From positions 682,001 to 746,000 of the forward strand of contig JANATG010000007.1 of the NCBI GenBank assembly GCA_029449235.1: DNA of 64,000 nt, in the 5' to 3' direction. Of the stretch, positions 11,481 through 23,908 are shown one piece after another. The position numbers and the translations under genes are program-made. The DNA is from Linnemannia schmuckeri. Taxonomy: Eukaryota > Mortierellomycota > Mortierellomycetes > Mortierellales > Mortierellaceae. The notes beneath the pieces were generated by a model. It worked only from the letters and a program-made list of their open reading frames with translations. It had not been told where the DNA came from and did not search any database. Position 1 is the stretch's first letter; the number at the start of each line of letters is the position of its first letter.

Positions 11481-12018
11481 ATGACACGCATCTACCCAAG
11501 GAGCACACTCAAAAAGATCTTCCATGCCCACGAACCGACCTACAAACTGTCAAAGGACGTCGACATCAAGGTTTGCTTCCCTGCAATTTTTTTTCTCCTT
11601 TTTCTCCCAAAAAGAAAAAGAGAATGAAGCGATATTGTTTGTATTATTCGACTGTCCTTAAGAGTTGTTGTTTCGTGTATGCGAGAATAGATTTATGTGC
11701 TTTACCTTTTGTTCTTGCAACGCCTGTCGAACGAGGCCAGTCGCCAGGCACAGCTGACTCACGATAGTATCGTCCACTCTAGGCATGTCTCACGAGCATT
11801 GAAGGTGAGCCATGCCCTTCTTTATACACACACCCCATTACATATTGCATAAGCATAAGTTCTATTCTGTTACAGAGCATTTTGCTAAACGCGTCTCTAC
11901 TTTGATTTTTTGTCTGTAAATTTTTAAGTCAATTCACTGACACGGAATCTTTGTGTACATGTGCACATTTTTTTACGCTTTCTTATTCTAGATAGTCTTG
12001 CAGCAGTTCAAGGGGTAG
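11481..12018 (+). CDS. CENP-W, kinetochore histone-fold protein
   Basis: Three small exons, 11481-11570, 11691-11804 and 11992-12018, join in phase 0 to give 76 residues, the usual size of fungal CENP-W. CENP-W pairs with CENP-T through a histone fold and binds DNA at the inner kinetochore (CCAN complex). Family signs: N-terminus MTRIYPRSTLKKIFHAHE; the long histone-fold helix with LLFLQRLSNEAS; then HSRHVSRALK; and the ending IVLQQFKG, which matches the usual FKG tail. All introns are GT-AG (GTTTGC, GTGAGC donors). It is easily missed because no exon exceeds 38 codons. The divergent partner encodes an Alba RNA-binding protein. Confidence 0.85.
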
Positions 12019-12188
12019 ACACATACCCATCCGTTCGTGGCAGCTCTTCTCCAAGGCATCCCTACTCTTCTCAACCAGTTTTGCCTAATAACAGCTCCAG
12101 CTCGCCCTCGTCTTGCGTTCTAAAACTTGATACTCCTTACTCACCTCGCCTCTTACACATCTTTCTACACCTGTAAATTTCAATGTAT

Positions 12189-12194
12189 AATAAA
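12189..12194 (+). terminator. AATAAA polyadenylation signal for the CENP-W gene
   Basis: An AATAAA hexamer lies about 170 nt after the CENP-W stop in AT-rich sequence, on the sense strand. Confidence 0.45.
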
Positions 12195-12235
12195 TATATA
12201 AACGACACAAGAGTCAATCAATTAAACCCTGGGAG

Positions 12236-12420
12236 ATGTGGAAGAAGAATACTAAGATGCTCGGTACCTTTCTGATGCCCATTTTGCCAGATGCCGAGTC
12301 ATTGAACCCCTAGATTAAGCCAAGCATTTGCAAGCATCGGGCAAAGGACTATTACACGTGGAAACAGAGCATCGAGATGTTCGGCATTTCTCTAATGTTC
12401 ATTTTGCCGGATGCCAAGTC
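12236..12420. repeat. Imperfect direct repeat, 65-bp unit at 120-bp period, palindromic core
   Basis: Units at 12236-12300 and 12356-12420 align without gaps. Nearly all differences I counted (about 16 of 17) are transitions. In the first unit, CTCGGTA and TGCCGAG near the ends of the 45-bp core can pair as a hairpin, and the pairing is weaker in the second unit. The segment between the units does not align. This could be a remnant of a small mobile element or a structured RNA. Confidence 0.6.
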
Positions 12421-13464
12421 GTATCCATAACTCCATCTAGAGTAATCCGCTAAGGTCCATTTTTCGGAGAACAACTACCTGCACCCGTGTTCAATCCCTT
12501 GCATGTTTTTCTCTCTCGCTCTCATTTCTGGTTGTCTTTCCGTGATTCTTCCCATGGCTGTAGTCTTTGTAATGTGAGAGTGAGATAGTACATGTGTAAA
12601 ATGGGACAGTAGCGGGTTAAGGTTTCTTTTTTTTTTTTTTTTTTGCTTTTTGGCGACAGCCGATCTTGGCTTTTATTGGCATGTTGTGCAAGGCCTAAGA
12701 GTAAATTTGGAAGAGAGTGGTCAATTCATACGTGGCAAGTTACAGAGACAAAAGCCAAGATATTAAAAAGTTGTTTGCGATCAGCATGAGCAGGCAGGGG
12801 GTTTTTGTAACAAGTGGGGCGAAAGAGTGGTTGCAGTGCAATAATGGAGAAAATAATGTGGCCTGATCTTTAAGGATTTCATAGTTTGCGGAAGAGGTTG
12901 AGGGTAGTGAGCAGAGGTTCGAGCAGGTGAACGTTGGAGTAAAGCCTTGGCGAGAACTCCAGTTCTTTAATTACGATCAGGGTACAATTGCTTGGCGTTA
13001 TACTGTCATCAGGGTCTAGTTCTCCATGATTGGGGTCAGGGGTCCAGGCAAGAAGATCTTAAGCCCGTCAAGTCTTCTTTTGGGAGCGAAAGGCTACAAA
13101 GAAGATACTGTCAACTAAATATCTATCATTTTGAGGAATTCCTTAACTGTCCTCAGTCGATCTGTTCCCTTCCATTGGCATTAATAAGTCGACCTTTGCG
13201 CATTTGTCGACTTTGCCTTTTTTATTACTATTTTTTTTGTCTTTTCCTTTCACGGCGGGTGTCAGTCTGATAAAAATGCCATTCTGTCTACTTTCGGCCG
13301 ACAATGGTCCCCTTTGTTTTTTCGTTTGTAATCCAGGGCTATTTTTTTCGATTTTTCTTAGCTTTTTTTACCAAGATTCGGGCTGAAGAGAAGCATACAA
13401 TTCAGCCAATTAGTGATAAGTGCAAGGACAAGAATGTATTTTTTGGCTTGGCCGTTCAAGGGCT

Positions 13465-13465
<1 letters not shown>

Positions 13466-13499
<34 letters not shown>
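13466..13499 (+). repeat. Poly-T run (34)
   Basis: An uninterrupted run of 34 T in the gene-poor region upstream of the arrestin gene. Length may be affected by sequencing slippage. Confidence 0.9.
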
Positions 13500-14910
13500 C
13501 GCCAATAGGATTCTGGAGTAAAGGAAGGAGAGTGCAAAGTAAAGAAAAATAGAAGGGGGAGGGAGGCAAGGGGAGATATAAGTCTAAGACACCAGTTGTT
13601 GGCTATTGTTGACATGCATGTGTGGATGGTCTAATTACGTGTAACAAGCGTAAAAGTGGCACGCATAGATGAGACGGGCACGCGTTTTTATTTATTTGTG
13701 TTTTGACACCTTTTTTTATCCGTATTAGGTACTATATCTCGTGGACACACCTTGCCTTGGCCGAAAAGGAATATAAAGAGAGGGGAGCACACGCGTGTCG
13801 ATTCCCATTTTTTTTTTTGCATGTTGTCTTTTCGCTATTATCCTCGGGCCGAACAACCTGGCAAAACCGTCGTTCCTGAATTTTGCTTCTTTTTTTTTTT
13901 TTTTTTTTCGCTTATCATTCTTTCTCCCAATTATTGATCAATTGGTCACTATCCACATCCCACTCGCCAGGCTCATCACTCCGCTTATATTTTACTCACA
14001 CTCTCGTTCTGCAAGGTACTCGCCTCTCCCCTCTCTCTTTCTCCAAGGTACATACACACTCAAGAAGAAGAGAAGACAAACATGCCAACCTTGTTCCTTG
14101 TTCTTTGTTGTTCTTTCTTTGCATTCGTCATCATCATCAATTGCACTGTACACACAAAAACATACACACCACTCCGCCACGCGACCCCCTCTTCTGTCTG
14201 CACCAAGCTAGCCGGGATGTGCCGTGCAGAGGGGAGGTCATTCGCTCTCTCTTCTTTTAATTCACTCTCCCACATGAACGCATCGCATCGCAACATTTTA
14301 TTTTGTAATTCCTTTGCTTCGCTTTTTTCCTTTTTCTTGTAGTGCCTGTTCTTTTATTTCTTGTTTGTTGTTTCTTCCCGATCGGTCCATCCGTCATTCT
14401 TTTCTCTTTTCTCTACTTTGCTTTGCTTCCTTCTTTGCTCCTCTTTCTTACGTCCTCTTACCTTTCTTGCTTCTCACTGTCTTTCTTACCTTCCCCTATC
14501 TTCTTTGCCATATTTTCTCTCTGCCCTCCACATCTTTTACCCCTCGTTATTTTATCACACCACATCGACCTTTTTTCTTGTTGTGATCCATCTCGTTTTC
14601 ACATTTTCTCTTCTCTTTCTCCTTCAATGCAATATTGAAGCCTCATCCACATCCCCTTGACCCATATCCCTTCTCTTTTCTTCCTCTCCCATCCTTTGCT
14701 GTTACTGCTTCTTTCTCTCTCTCCTTCTCTCTCGGTCTTAATCACTTACTAATCCTTTCCTTTCTTCTCACTCTTCATCTCTCATACACTTTCGCTAAAT
14801 ATCCCTTCCAAACCTCGGACTTTTGTTACACCTCATTCTCCGACACCTTCTCGACACCTTCGACATCTCCAAAGCCGGATAAAAGAAAACTACAATAAAC
14901 ATAGCACAAG

Positions 14911-17900
14911 ATGAAGGCACCAAAACCCAACAACAACTCTTCACTACCTCCCTCTCCTCCATTACCTTCAACGTCCTCCCAGAAACAAAAATTGTTGTCG
15001 ATCCATATCGCCACGGACCACATCGGTCCGAGCAAGATGCCCCTCGTTTATGGGTCGACACCAGAAAGAGTTGGAGCCATTCGAGGAACGGTCCGTTTCT
15101 CGACCAACTACCCCTGCAAGGGCAAAGACATTGTCATCATGTACGAAGCTAAAGCTGAGGCGCAATGGTCAGGTAATACAAGGCTTTGTCTTTTTGTATT
15201 TATCGCTTTTCCCTCACTCTCTCGTCATCGTATAACAAAAAGTGGAGGATCGTGTCTCGCAATGGTCATTTTTACGAACTAACAATAATCTTCATCTTCG
15301 TGCACGTTCTTCTAATTCCTGTTTACTGTTGTTCATGTCGCCTTTTTTTGTTGCTGTTGGCATGTGCCCAATCAACCGACCGCACCCAATCCCACACAAC
15401 AACTACTGCAAATAGCACTGGAGAACAAAAAGGTCGTTAGGCACCAGACAGAAGAGATTCTCGGATACCACATCTGGCACTTCCCTCTCGAACACACAAA
15501 GACCGGCGGGTCGACCGTCGCTGTAGGTGTTTACGAAAAGGAATTTGAGATCCCTCTTGTCCATCCTTCCTCGACGGCAGCAGCAGCCATCTCTTCCTCA
15601 TCTTCGCTTCGCTACAACAACACCAACAACAGCAACCCCTCTTCCTCTCCTTCTTCCCCTCCCGCTTCTTCCTCTGCAGGGTTCGCTGCTGCTGCTCCTT
15701 CAAAAATCAATTCCGCTCCCGTGCCCCACACAACAACAATAACAGGGATGGTCGGTGCAAAACCGGTTGGCCCGGTCAGTGCTTCTGCTGCTGCTGCCGG
15801 ATTGCTTCCCTCGAGCAGCTACAGTCCTCAAGCAAGGATCAAATACACGATTCGCGCCATCCTCCAACGCCCCTTCCCCAGTATCACTCACGTCGAAGCC
15901 TCTCAGGAGGTCTGGGTCCTCAACTCCAGTCTGCCCCCTCAGTTCCCCTTGCCGACATCCTTGTCTCCTTCCAACTCCACCACCCGTCGATCCCATTCCA
16001 ATGCCTCCAGTAAAAACAGACGCCGATCTGCCAAAACCAGCACAACTCCTGCAGCTACAACCACAACTACAACGGCCACGACCACAACCAACCCCACATC
16101 TTCGGAGAAGGCTGCCGATAAGGAGTCCTCGAAATCTCCCGACAACAATGAGATACTCAAGTCCCAGCCTTTGGTCTCATTACCCTTGCCTTCGCAAGTC
16201 TTCAAATCCGCGCTGGCTATGCTTCCCACTATTGATCTGTCGCGATCCAAGCAATTGTTCTCGATATCGAAACCAGGATCAACATCCGCCTCCACGTCTG
16301 AATCTGCGTCTGGACCTGGGTTGGTAACAACATCAGCAACATCATCTCCCCAACCATCCACACCCGTTACTACGGCTACACCTACTACGACCGTTACCGC
16401 TGCGACGTCTTCCGCTACGACGACGACGGTTACCAAGAACTCGACGGACACCACTTCTGAAGCTGGTTCTTCTTCAAGCTGTTCATCGGTCTCTTCACCT
16501 CGACTGAACAGTCACGACAGCAACTACCATGCATATCATACTGAGGATGCAGATAATGAGAATATCGCGGACTACACTGGAGTCTGGGAAGCCTTTGATA
16601 TCCCATACTCTCTCTCGCTGCCATCGGAAATGGTTTACCTCGGACAGGTCGTCCCGCTCACCATTCGATTTGGACCTCACCGTGGATACTGTAGTAGCAG
16701 GAAGAACAAGCAGCAGGAACAAGGCAACAGGGGTCATCAGGATACTCCTTCGCGTCGATTTGTGGTCAAGAAGGGAGTTCTCAGGCTAGTGGAGCATACA
16801 CTTCTGCGGGAAGTCACGACTGCACAGGTTCCTACTCCAAAGCCAGCCTCTGCTCAGAACAAGCACCACAACAAATCTTTGGCCATGATGACGACTAACG
16901 TCCATGCCTCCTCTCAGGCGACACTCGAACAAGCTTTTGAGGATGATGGCTCGACTAAAGATTCTGCTCACCGTCGTGCATTCTCGGAGCAACAGCCCCA
17001 CCCCAACAACAATAACAATGGGAAGTTTAAACGCATGGTGCCTTTGTTCGGCAAGCGTCAGGACCAAAATGCGATCTACCAGGAGCAAGGTTACCACGGC
17101 AGCCATTCACACCTCCCGCTTCCTGGTGGGGGAGACTCTGGAGTTGCACAACGGCAAGAACGCAATATCAAGGCTCAGCATCAACAGCAACTCTCGCTGC
17201 CTGGAGGAGGCGATGCTCAGTCGTCGTTGCACAAGCACGAAGGAGATCTTCGACGATCGTTTTTCAAGCCGAATCGTCATAGCATGGATGTTTCAACTGG
17301 CCGACCAGTGTCGATGGTTAATCCGTATGGTCCAACAAACAGCAGCAATCCCCGGATTGTGAGCAGCATTGAGGCCAAGTTCAAGACTGAGGTGATGCTC
17401 TTGTCTTTGACGCCCTTCCTGCAACGACAAGAGCAGTGGTACCAACGACAGATCAAGAAAATTGCCGCCGCTGCTGCTGGCGACAATGATGTCGTCCAAC
17501 AGGAAAACAACAACGACGGCGACGATGACGAAGAGAGAGGCGATATGTACGTGGAGGAAGAGGATGTAGAAGAAGACATTGAGGATGGAGTCTGGCAGAC
17601 GACGATCTGGGTGCCTATTCCTGGCCCTTCGGCGATGGCGACGTTTACCGAGACCAAGAACATTGTCAAGACACATACCCTGCAGCTTATCTTGCTCTGC
17701 GGTCTTGGAGAGGAGGTTAAACCAGCGTCAGCGCCAATGCCGGCGGTGGTGATTCAGAGTGAAGTTGAGGCCGACTCCGGTTCTAATTCTGCGGCGGGGT
17801 CGGTGTCAGCTGCTTCGTTGTCCAAAGTAAACAAGGAGTTCCGTCTTGAGAGTAAGTACTCTTTGTTTCTCGCTTTTGCTTCAACTCTTCTTTTCTGTGG

Positions 17901-18021
17901 ATGGATGATTGTATAGATGAATTAACGCGTTCCTCTCTCTTTCTCTTGGTTCTTTTACATAGTGGACTTGCATGTCACTAGTCCTAGATCTCCTGTCGAG
18001 ATGACTATCAGGCATTTGTGA
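14911..18021 (+). CDS. Alpha-arrestin-like protein (LDB19/ART1 type)
   Basis: Exons 14911-15172, 15416-17851 and 17963-18021 join in phase to 918 residues. Arrestin-like adaptors bind plasma-membrane transporters and recruit a HECT ubiquitin ligase for endocytosis. The N-terminal lobe shows ERVGAIRGTVRFSTNYPCKG, then YEAKAEAQW, then HIWHFPLEHT and a YEKEFEIPLVHP strand, as in LDB19-type arrestins. The C-terminal lobe begins around YTGVWEAFDIPYSLSLPSEM and ends in a beta-strand-like VTSPRSPVEMTIRHL encoded by the tiny last exon. The lobes are split by Ser/Thr/Ala-rich disordered inserts (about residues 115-170 and 270-490), and there is an acidic Asp/Glu block near 800. I see no PPxY motif, the usual ligase-docking site, so recruitment may be indirect. 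The start is the first ATG after a long C/T-rich flank. Confidence 0.75.
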
Positions 18022-19773
18022 GAGTGAAAATATCCGCAAAAAGATACCCTTCCATTCCATTCCATCTCATATACCCTCTACTCATCTTTACCCACATATA
18101 AAAATGGCAAAGCAAATAAATTAAAATAAAAGAGCGTGCTCGTCCACAATTCCACGATATCTCTTTTTTCGTTTCTTTGGACAAAACGGGCGCAGATGTG
18201 AAGGCTGATTTGGACTTTGACTGGAGTCCCTCATCCCTCTCCATATCCAAATCTGCAAATGCACAAATGGAAGCAAGAGCTGAGTTTGCGTATTGTCTGT
18301 TAGTCAGACTGGCCGTCGACTCTCGTTCTTTTTTGCATTGAATTCTCTCTTTCGCAATTTCGTCCATGCTTTTCACTTTTTTCTTTGTTGAGAGCAATTT
18401 GCCACCATCGTTTCTTTCTTTTCAATTCATTTCATATTTTCATGACCAGATGAGGGCTGGACGGGCCCATTTGTTTTTTCTTCATTTTCGTTGTGCTTCT
18501 TTGTTATACCAGGACCAGTACCCGCACAGGGTACACGCCCCCACCAAAAGTCAAACTCCAAAAACACAAGGGAACGCTTGGACTGATGCTCTTTTTTTTT
18601 TTTTTTTTTTCTTCTTTTTCTGAAGTCCCTTGTTCCTATATGTTTTCTTGTGTTCAATATCTGATTTTGGAGGTTATGCCGCAGCGGTGTCCAGCTGGTC
18701 GCTCTTTTTTTGTATTTGGGAGGGGGCAGTGTTCAAAGAAACGAAACTCAGGGTATTAGATTAGAGTAAAACGCCGCACTAATTACTGATATATGTTGTG
18801 TCCGTGCTAGTTTGTAATGTAATGATGATAATGAACATGAAGGTCAATAAAGTAGCTAACGAAAGAAAGAAGTGAGACGAAGAAGCAATGATGGGTGATA
18901 ACGATGATGGTGGTGGTGATGATGATGACATATCGGCCATCAGTTACAACTATGATTTATTGGTGGTAGGAAATCGTTCCTGGGTGGGCATCTGTGTTTT
19001 TTTCTCATGGTTACATGCTTGGCAGGGTTAGTTTTTTTTTTTTCTTTTCATTCTTTTTTTGCCCTTGTGTTCACAAACACAAGGAAGGAAAAGAGAGAGA
19101 GAAAGAGAGACAAAGGGGAAGAGAGACAAAGGGAAAGAGAGACAAAGGGAAAGAGAGAAGGATGTAAGATGGGATTGGAGTGAGGGATGAATTCCAATTT
19201 GTCCTATCTTGGCTTTGTTGCCTGCTTGCTTGCTTCGCTGCTGCTCTCTCTCTCTCTCTCTCTTCCTCGTGCGATACACTCGTATATATATATTTATACA
19301 CGTTCATTCGCGCCGTCTTGCTCCTTTTTTACGCCTTCCTTTCTTCACCTTCCCTCTTCTTCTCGCTTCTTTCTATTGCCTTCGACACAATCCTCAACCC
19401 AAAGAAGACACTCTCACCGCGCCTCATCCTCTTCCCTTCTTTGCTTCTTTGTTCAACCTTTTGTTTTCTCCTTTGGTTCCATTTACTTCTTTCCTGTTTC
19501 TCCTTCTCTTTTCATCCTTCTTTTCTTTGCTTCTGCTTTGTATTCTCTCCCCTCCTTGTACACAACTCCTCACATACCTCAGCACTCTATCAACCCCCTT
19601 GCCTTAAAGGATAAACACCTCCTCTTTTTCTTCCTTTACCATTCTGGTACTCTCGCACAAAGTCGCCCTAGGAATACTCACACGGTGACGAACACCATAC
19701 CATAGAAGTACCTTTCCTCCTTTTCCGCCTTCAGGACCCTGCGACGTTTCTTGTATTACATACACAGCACGAA
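18022..19773. other. Intergenic region, arrestin 3' flank to glycosyltransferase 5' flank
   Basis: No gene is supported. It holds an 18-T run near 18593, a GATGATGGTGGTGATGATGATG-like microsatellite near 18900, a purine-rich GAGAGACAAAGGG tandem stretch (about 19090-19160), a CT microsatellite (about 19244-19262) and a TATATATATTTATA-like box at 19283-19298. C/T-rich sequence follows up to the next start codon. Confidence 0.55.
19283..19298 (+). promoter_or_regulatory. TATA-like element upstream of the membrane glycosyltransferase gene
   Basis: A run of alternating T/A ending in TATTTATA, about 475 nt before the start codon and followed by a C/T-rich leader. The distance implies a long 5' UTR if it is used. 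Confidence 0.35.
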
Positions 19774-21100
19774 ATGGCGTTTAGACGCTTCTCATCATTA
19801 CATGCAGTCATTACCCTCTCAGTGCTCGTCCTCTTCTGGATGGCATGGACAAATGTCCGTCTACGAGGTACAGGCCCCTGATGCTCCTTTTGCGAATGAG
19901 AAGCATGAAATGAATGAAAAAAGAGAGTGAAAGTAATGCCAAAACGTATAGACGACTAAACGCTATTTTATTCAACTGATAATAGAGAGCGATGTGGACG
20001 GTAGCAATAATGCAAGCACAGAACAACAATACGGCGGTCGATTCGGAGGAGCATTACGACCACCGCCATTGAGGACAGGAATTGTAGACCGTCTGCACGA
20101 TCACGAAGGCCATGATGGGACTCGGATGCGGACCAAGGAAGAAGAAGAAGAAGACGAACTGCTGGCCGAGATATCATCATCAGAAGGATCTTCACATCCA
20201 GGACACGATCCAGAACTGGATCTGCCGTATGTCTCAGACAGGACGACTTCGCCCCTAGATAACCTGACAAAGAACTTTACCATCGTCACCGCCGCATCCG
20301 CCAACCACTTCTGTGCCCTCGAGAGTTTTCTCTACTCCATGTCTGAGGTCCTCGAGGGTCTCGAGCGGTCAGAACTCCGCCCCAAACTGGTGGTCTACAA
20401 TCTCGGTGGCATGTCGTACGAACAGATGAAACAGCTGCAGCATCTCAAGGATACTCAGTTCATTGACGAATATAAGGATTTCAACTATGCGGCTTACCCG
20501 GCCTTTTGGGACATCAACAAGGCTCGTGGGGAATATGGCTGGAAGGCCGGGATTATCAAGGAGGTTGCGGATACCTATGGAGGGTTGATCTTGTGGTTGG
20601 ATTCGGGCAACATGTTAGCGTTGGATTTCTTGAGGTATCTGCCGGGGTACCTGGACCGGTTTGGGTTCTGGAGTCCACAGAGTTCAGGGTCCTTTCGACA
20701 GTACACTCATGAAGGCCTGCCACAGTTCTTTGGAGATACGATCGAGCCCTATGCACAGGAGACCAACTGTAACGGAGCGGCGATTGCGTTTGATGCGTCG
20801 AATGATCGGATCTCGAAGGGTCTGTTGAAGGAATGGTACCGGTGTTCGTCAATCAAGGCCTGTATCGCGCCCAAGGGGTCATCGAGAGCGAACCATCGAC
20901 AGGACCAGGCAGCGTTGACGTATTTGGTCAAGAAGATGCATTTCGTGGAGCAGTGTCGACATTTCCCGGAGCATTATGGAGTCACGGTGCATCAGGATAA
21001 GGTCTGTCGGGAGAGGATACGGGCTTACAAGATCATGAAGGGTCTTGACGAGGAGACCGATTACCTCGAGGAGGAAGTTGAGGAGGACGAGGAGATGTAG
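19774..21100 (+). CDS. Type II membrane protein, DUF1647/glycosyltransferase-like
   Basis: Exons 19774-19867 and 19986-21100 join in phase (GAG codon across the junction) to 402 residues. The first exon encodes a short cytosolic tail and one membrane segment (VITLSVLVLFWMAW), so the topology is that of a Golgi type II enzyme. A disordered acidic stem follows to about residue 110. The lumenal domain begins with NFTIVTAASANHFCALESFL and contains VVYNLGGMS, a WKAGIIKEV helix, ILWLDSGNML (an Asp-containing strand end like the DxD region of GT-A folds) and NGAAIAFDASN. This order resembles DUF1647 and related putative glycosyltransferases, so a role in protein or lipid glycosylation is likely, with donor and acceptor unknown. 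The C-terminus is Glu/Asp-rich. Family assignment is from motif memory and moderate. Confidence 0.65.
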
Positions 21101-21747
21101 CTTTGGCGAGTTGGCAGAGAGGGAGAGAGAAGGGGTGGTGGATGATGGAGGTGGTGGATGATGATGACGATATACTTTTTTCATCCTTGCCGCCTTTATT
21201 TTCTTGTCTTAATTTTTTTTTTTTCCTTTCCTTCCTTTCTTTCCTTTTTCATTTGATTTCAATTTCTCATTTCCCTCCATCTCATTTCCAGTTCATCTTA
21301 TCAATTATCATACCCTAATGACACCAACGAACAAACAAACAGACAAAGCAACAACACACGCAAAAATGTGCCAGCATGAACACACTCATAGAGCACGAGC
21401 AACAACACATGCTTTGAACACATATAATAAACGGCGCGGAGAAGGGCAAGACGAGTAGATTTCAAACACATAAGATGACACTTTTTTATTTTTCATTTTG
21501 ATAGTTGGCTGTTGAAATGAAATGAAGGGAATAAGTTGAATAGATGGCAAAAGAGGAACAGTTCTATGGTTGCTGTATGTTTTCGTGTCTCGTGTATAGC
21601 AGAGTGTGGTTATGGAGAAGGGTGTATAAGTGTGTGTGTATATGTGCGTGTGTGACCACGCTCATTTAGCGAATGAAGATGATATAAAAGAAATAATTGC
21701 TCTCTGCATATTAAAACCAATAGCTTCCCTTCTTTTCCCCCTCTCAA
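21101..21747. other. Convergent 3' flanks
   Basis: Between two convergent stop codons. AATAAA at 21426-21431 on the plus strand could end the glycosyltransferase transcript. No gene was found. Confidence 0.5.
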
Positions 21748-23908
21748 TTACTCGTGCGCAGGCCTTCTCGAGTCCTCAATATCCCTCGCATTATACCCCT
21801 GGAGGTCCACAAGAGCACGGAGCTGATCCAAGCCAATGGGATAAGGATCATGCATCACGTTCCAGGCAACGTTCTCCGAGCAGGGAGGCGTGGTCAAAGA
21901 ACCCGAGTACTCCCACCGGGGTGTAAAACCCTTCAATGCACGGACCAAGGGTGCAAAATCGACAATGGGCAAAGGGTAGTTAACTTTGGTGGCTTCCTCG
22001 GAGGTAGGCTGAGTGCCTGCACAGATACTGTCCTTGAGGAGTTCTTCGATCACGGCGCTTGTGGTTCCGGGGGCGGCGGCGACGGCGGAGGCGCGCTTGT
22101 CGGCGTGGACCTTCTTTTGGAGGGCGGTGAGGTAGTGGAAGAAGGGAACGTTTCTGGCCTGGGCTTGGAGGAGGACGCCGATGACAGCCAGGGACTTGTC
22201 TTCGGGGTTGCGGTGGACCAGGTGCAGCTCTGCGTCTACATTTGGGTACGAAGGGAGTTTTTGATATGCGAGATGGTGTGGGCGTGCAGGTAGGGGTTTG
22301 AGCAAAAGAGTTAGAAAAGGTACATGTAGGTGTATCAAAGTAGACGGATGCGTAGGATGGGTATTGCGTAGATTAGGTCATAGGGGAAGAGGAAGCCAGT
22401 GCGTAGGAGGGTCGATGGTCGATAGCGATTGCCGAGTGGTTCAACCAAAGCGGCAGAAGTAGACAAAAAGGACCAAGACAATCGAAGTATTGATAAATGG
22501 ACTGATGACCAGGGATTGGGTGTGCCACTATATCGGTCGCGACTGGGGGAGAGGGGGAATGTGATGGTGACAGTTGTTGTGTGGTTGGTTTACCGAGGGA
22601 CAAAGAAAAAAAAAGAAAATTGCCATTTTACATTTTACATCGACTTGGTACGTATTATTATTTTTAGGTTTCTTCTTCTCTTTCCTCTGATAGAACTGAC
22701 AGGCTGGTTGGTCCTCATATGCATACACATGCTACACAGTCAAGTACCTCTTCCCTTTTGGTTTGCTCTCACTCAACTCATCCCCTCCCGTGTCCATAAT
22801 CCGTATGTCCACACCTGTTCCACATCTGTCCACGCCACGCTCACTTCGCCAATTCAAATTATTTAAAATAATCGATTTTGTGCCTGTGGCCACTTCTGTA
22901 GAATTCGAGACAGGAAACCCTCGGGTCCATCCGCACACACGCAGGACCACAAAAACAAAATCCCCAAAAAATGGCGGTTCTTGAAAAATTAAGCATTTCT
23001 GAAAGAAATGTTCTTTTTTTTTGTTCCTGGCACATACATACACATACAACCACATATACAATATGCACGAAAAGAGAAGAATCGATGGGAAATGGGTACA
23101 ATGGATTTCTGTGCATAGGATGGGTTCGTTGTTGGGGATATGCAGGTGTTGTTTTACATCCTCTTGCAGCCTTTTTTTCTTTCTTTCTTCTCACACACGT
23201 ACTCTCTCCCCGCTCACCCACAAAAAAAAAAACCACAAGAAAACGAGAAAAAACCTTACCAGCATGGCGCCCATTGATACGATGCTCACTAGGTGTATGG
23301 AAATGGAACTGAATCAAATTATACTGCTTCTTTCCAATCGCAATGGAATTGTTATGGCTCTTGGGGCCGGGATTCCAATCAATCTCGACAGTCTGGCCAG
23401 TGAAATGGGCAACGGCATCCTTGACGGGTTTATAATCAAAGGTAAGGGCCTTCTTGGCACACTGGACGAAGCGGGAGAGGGTTTCCTTGTTGATGTCGAT
23501 GGGTGATTGTTGCATGCCCGTCTCGCAAGTCACATAGGCTGGGTCCAGGAGGCCCCAGTGGTCTGGTCCTGTCTTATCGCCGCTGTACTGTGTTGGTGTG
23601 TTTTTTTTACGGGAAGAGATGGAGCGGTGAGGGAGGGGAAGGAAAGGGGAAGGATAGCGGGCATTGTTGGAGAGTTTGCCGGAAAAGTACAAAAAGAAAA
23701 TAAATGTTTTAGTGCCATGGAACTAACGGGTCGGTAAAAGCTAACACAGGGAAACCCAGGAACAAACAATGGGAAGGAAAGGAGCTTGAAAAATAAAACA
23801 TACATCCCAGTGGGGACCGGCAGCAGCGTCGCGCTTGACAATGGCATGGGCCGAGACGGCAGCGAACAAGGAGGAAGTGGCAATGACCACGCTAAGAATG
23901 AACTTCAT
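21748..23908 (-). CDS. Secreted alpha-class carbonic anhydrase
   Basis: Exons 23908-23804, 23587-23260 and 22235-21748 join in phase to 306 residues. The enzyme converts CO2 and water to bicarbonate and a proton. Exon 1 encodes a signal peptide (MKFILSVVIATSSLFAAVSA) and a Lys-Arg site. The alpha-CA core follows: HWGLLDP, QQSPIDIN, then the zinc-binding QFHFHTPSEH (His130 and His132), AELHLVH (His150) and the SLTTPPCSE substrate-gate segment. All three zinc ligands and the gate Thr are present, so it should be active outside the cell or in the secretory pathway. Two cysteines (in VTCETG and PPCSE) could form the usual alpha-CA disulfide. Intron 2 is 1024 nt and holds no gene I can see. A broken copy lies just upstream on the same strand with the same exon boundaries. 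Confidence 0.9.

Larger units (their letters stand above)
12019..14910. other. Gene-poor region with repeat and homopolymers
   Basis: No credible gene is seen. The stretch holds the 3' flank of CENP-W, an imperfect 65-bp direct repeat at 120-bp spacing (12236-12420), a T-run near 12628, a 34-T run (13466-13499) and, from about 13900, a long C/T-rich flank on the plus strand that leads into the arrestin gene. Frames in that flank are pyrimidine-run artefacts. Confidence 0.6.

Noticed and set aside
22423..22470. tRNA-like A-box (GATTGCCGAGTGGTTCAAC) within carbonic anhydrase intron 2
   Set aside because: No B-box (GGTTCGANNCC), no closing acceptor stem and no plausible anticodon arm downstream.
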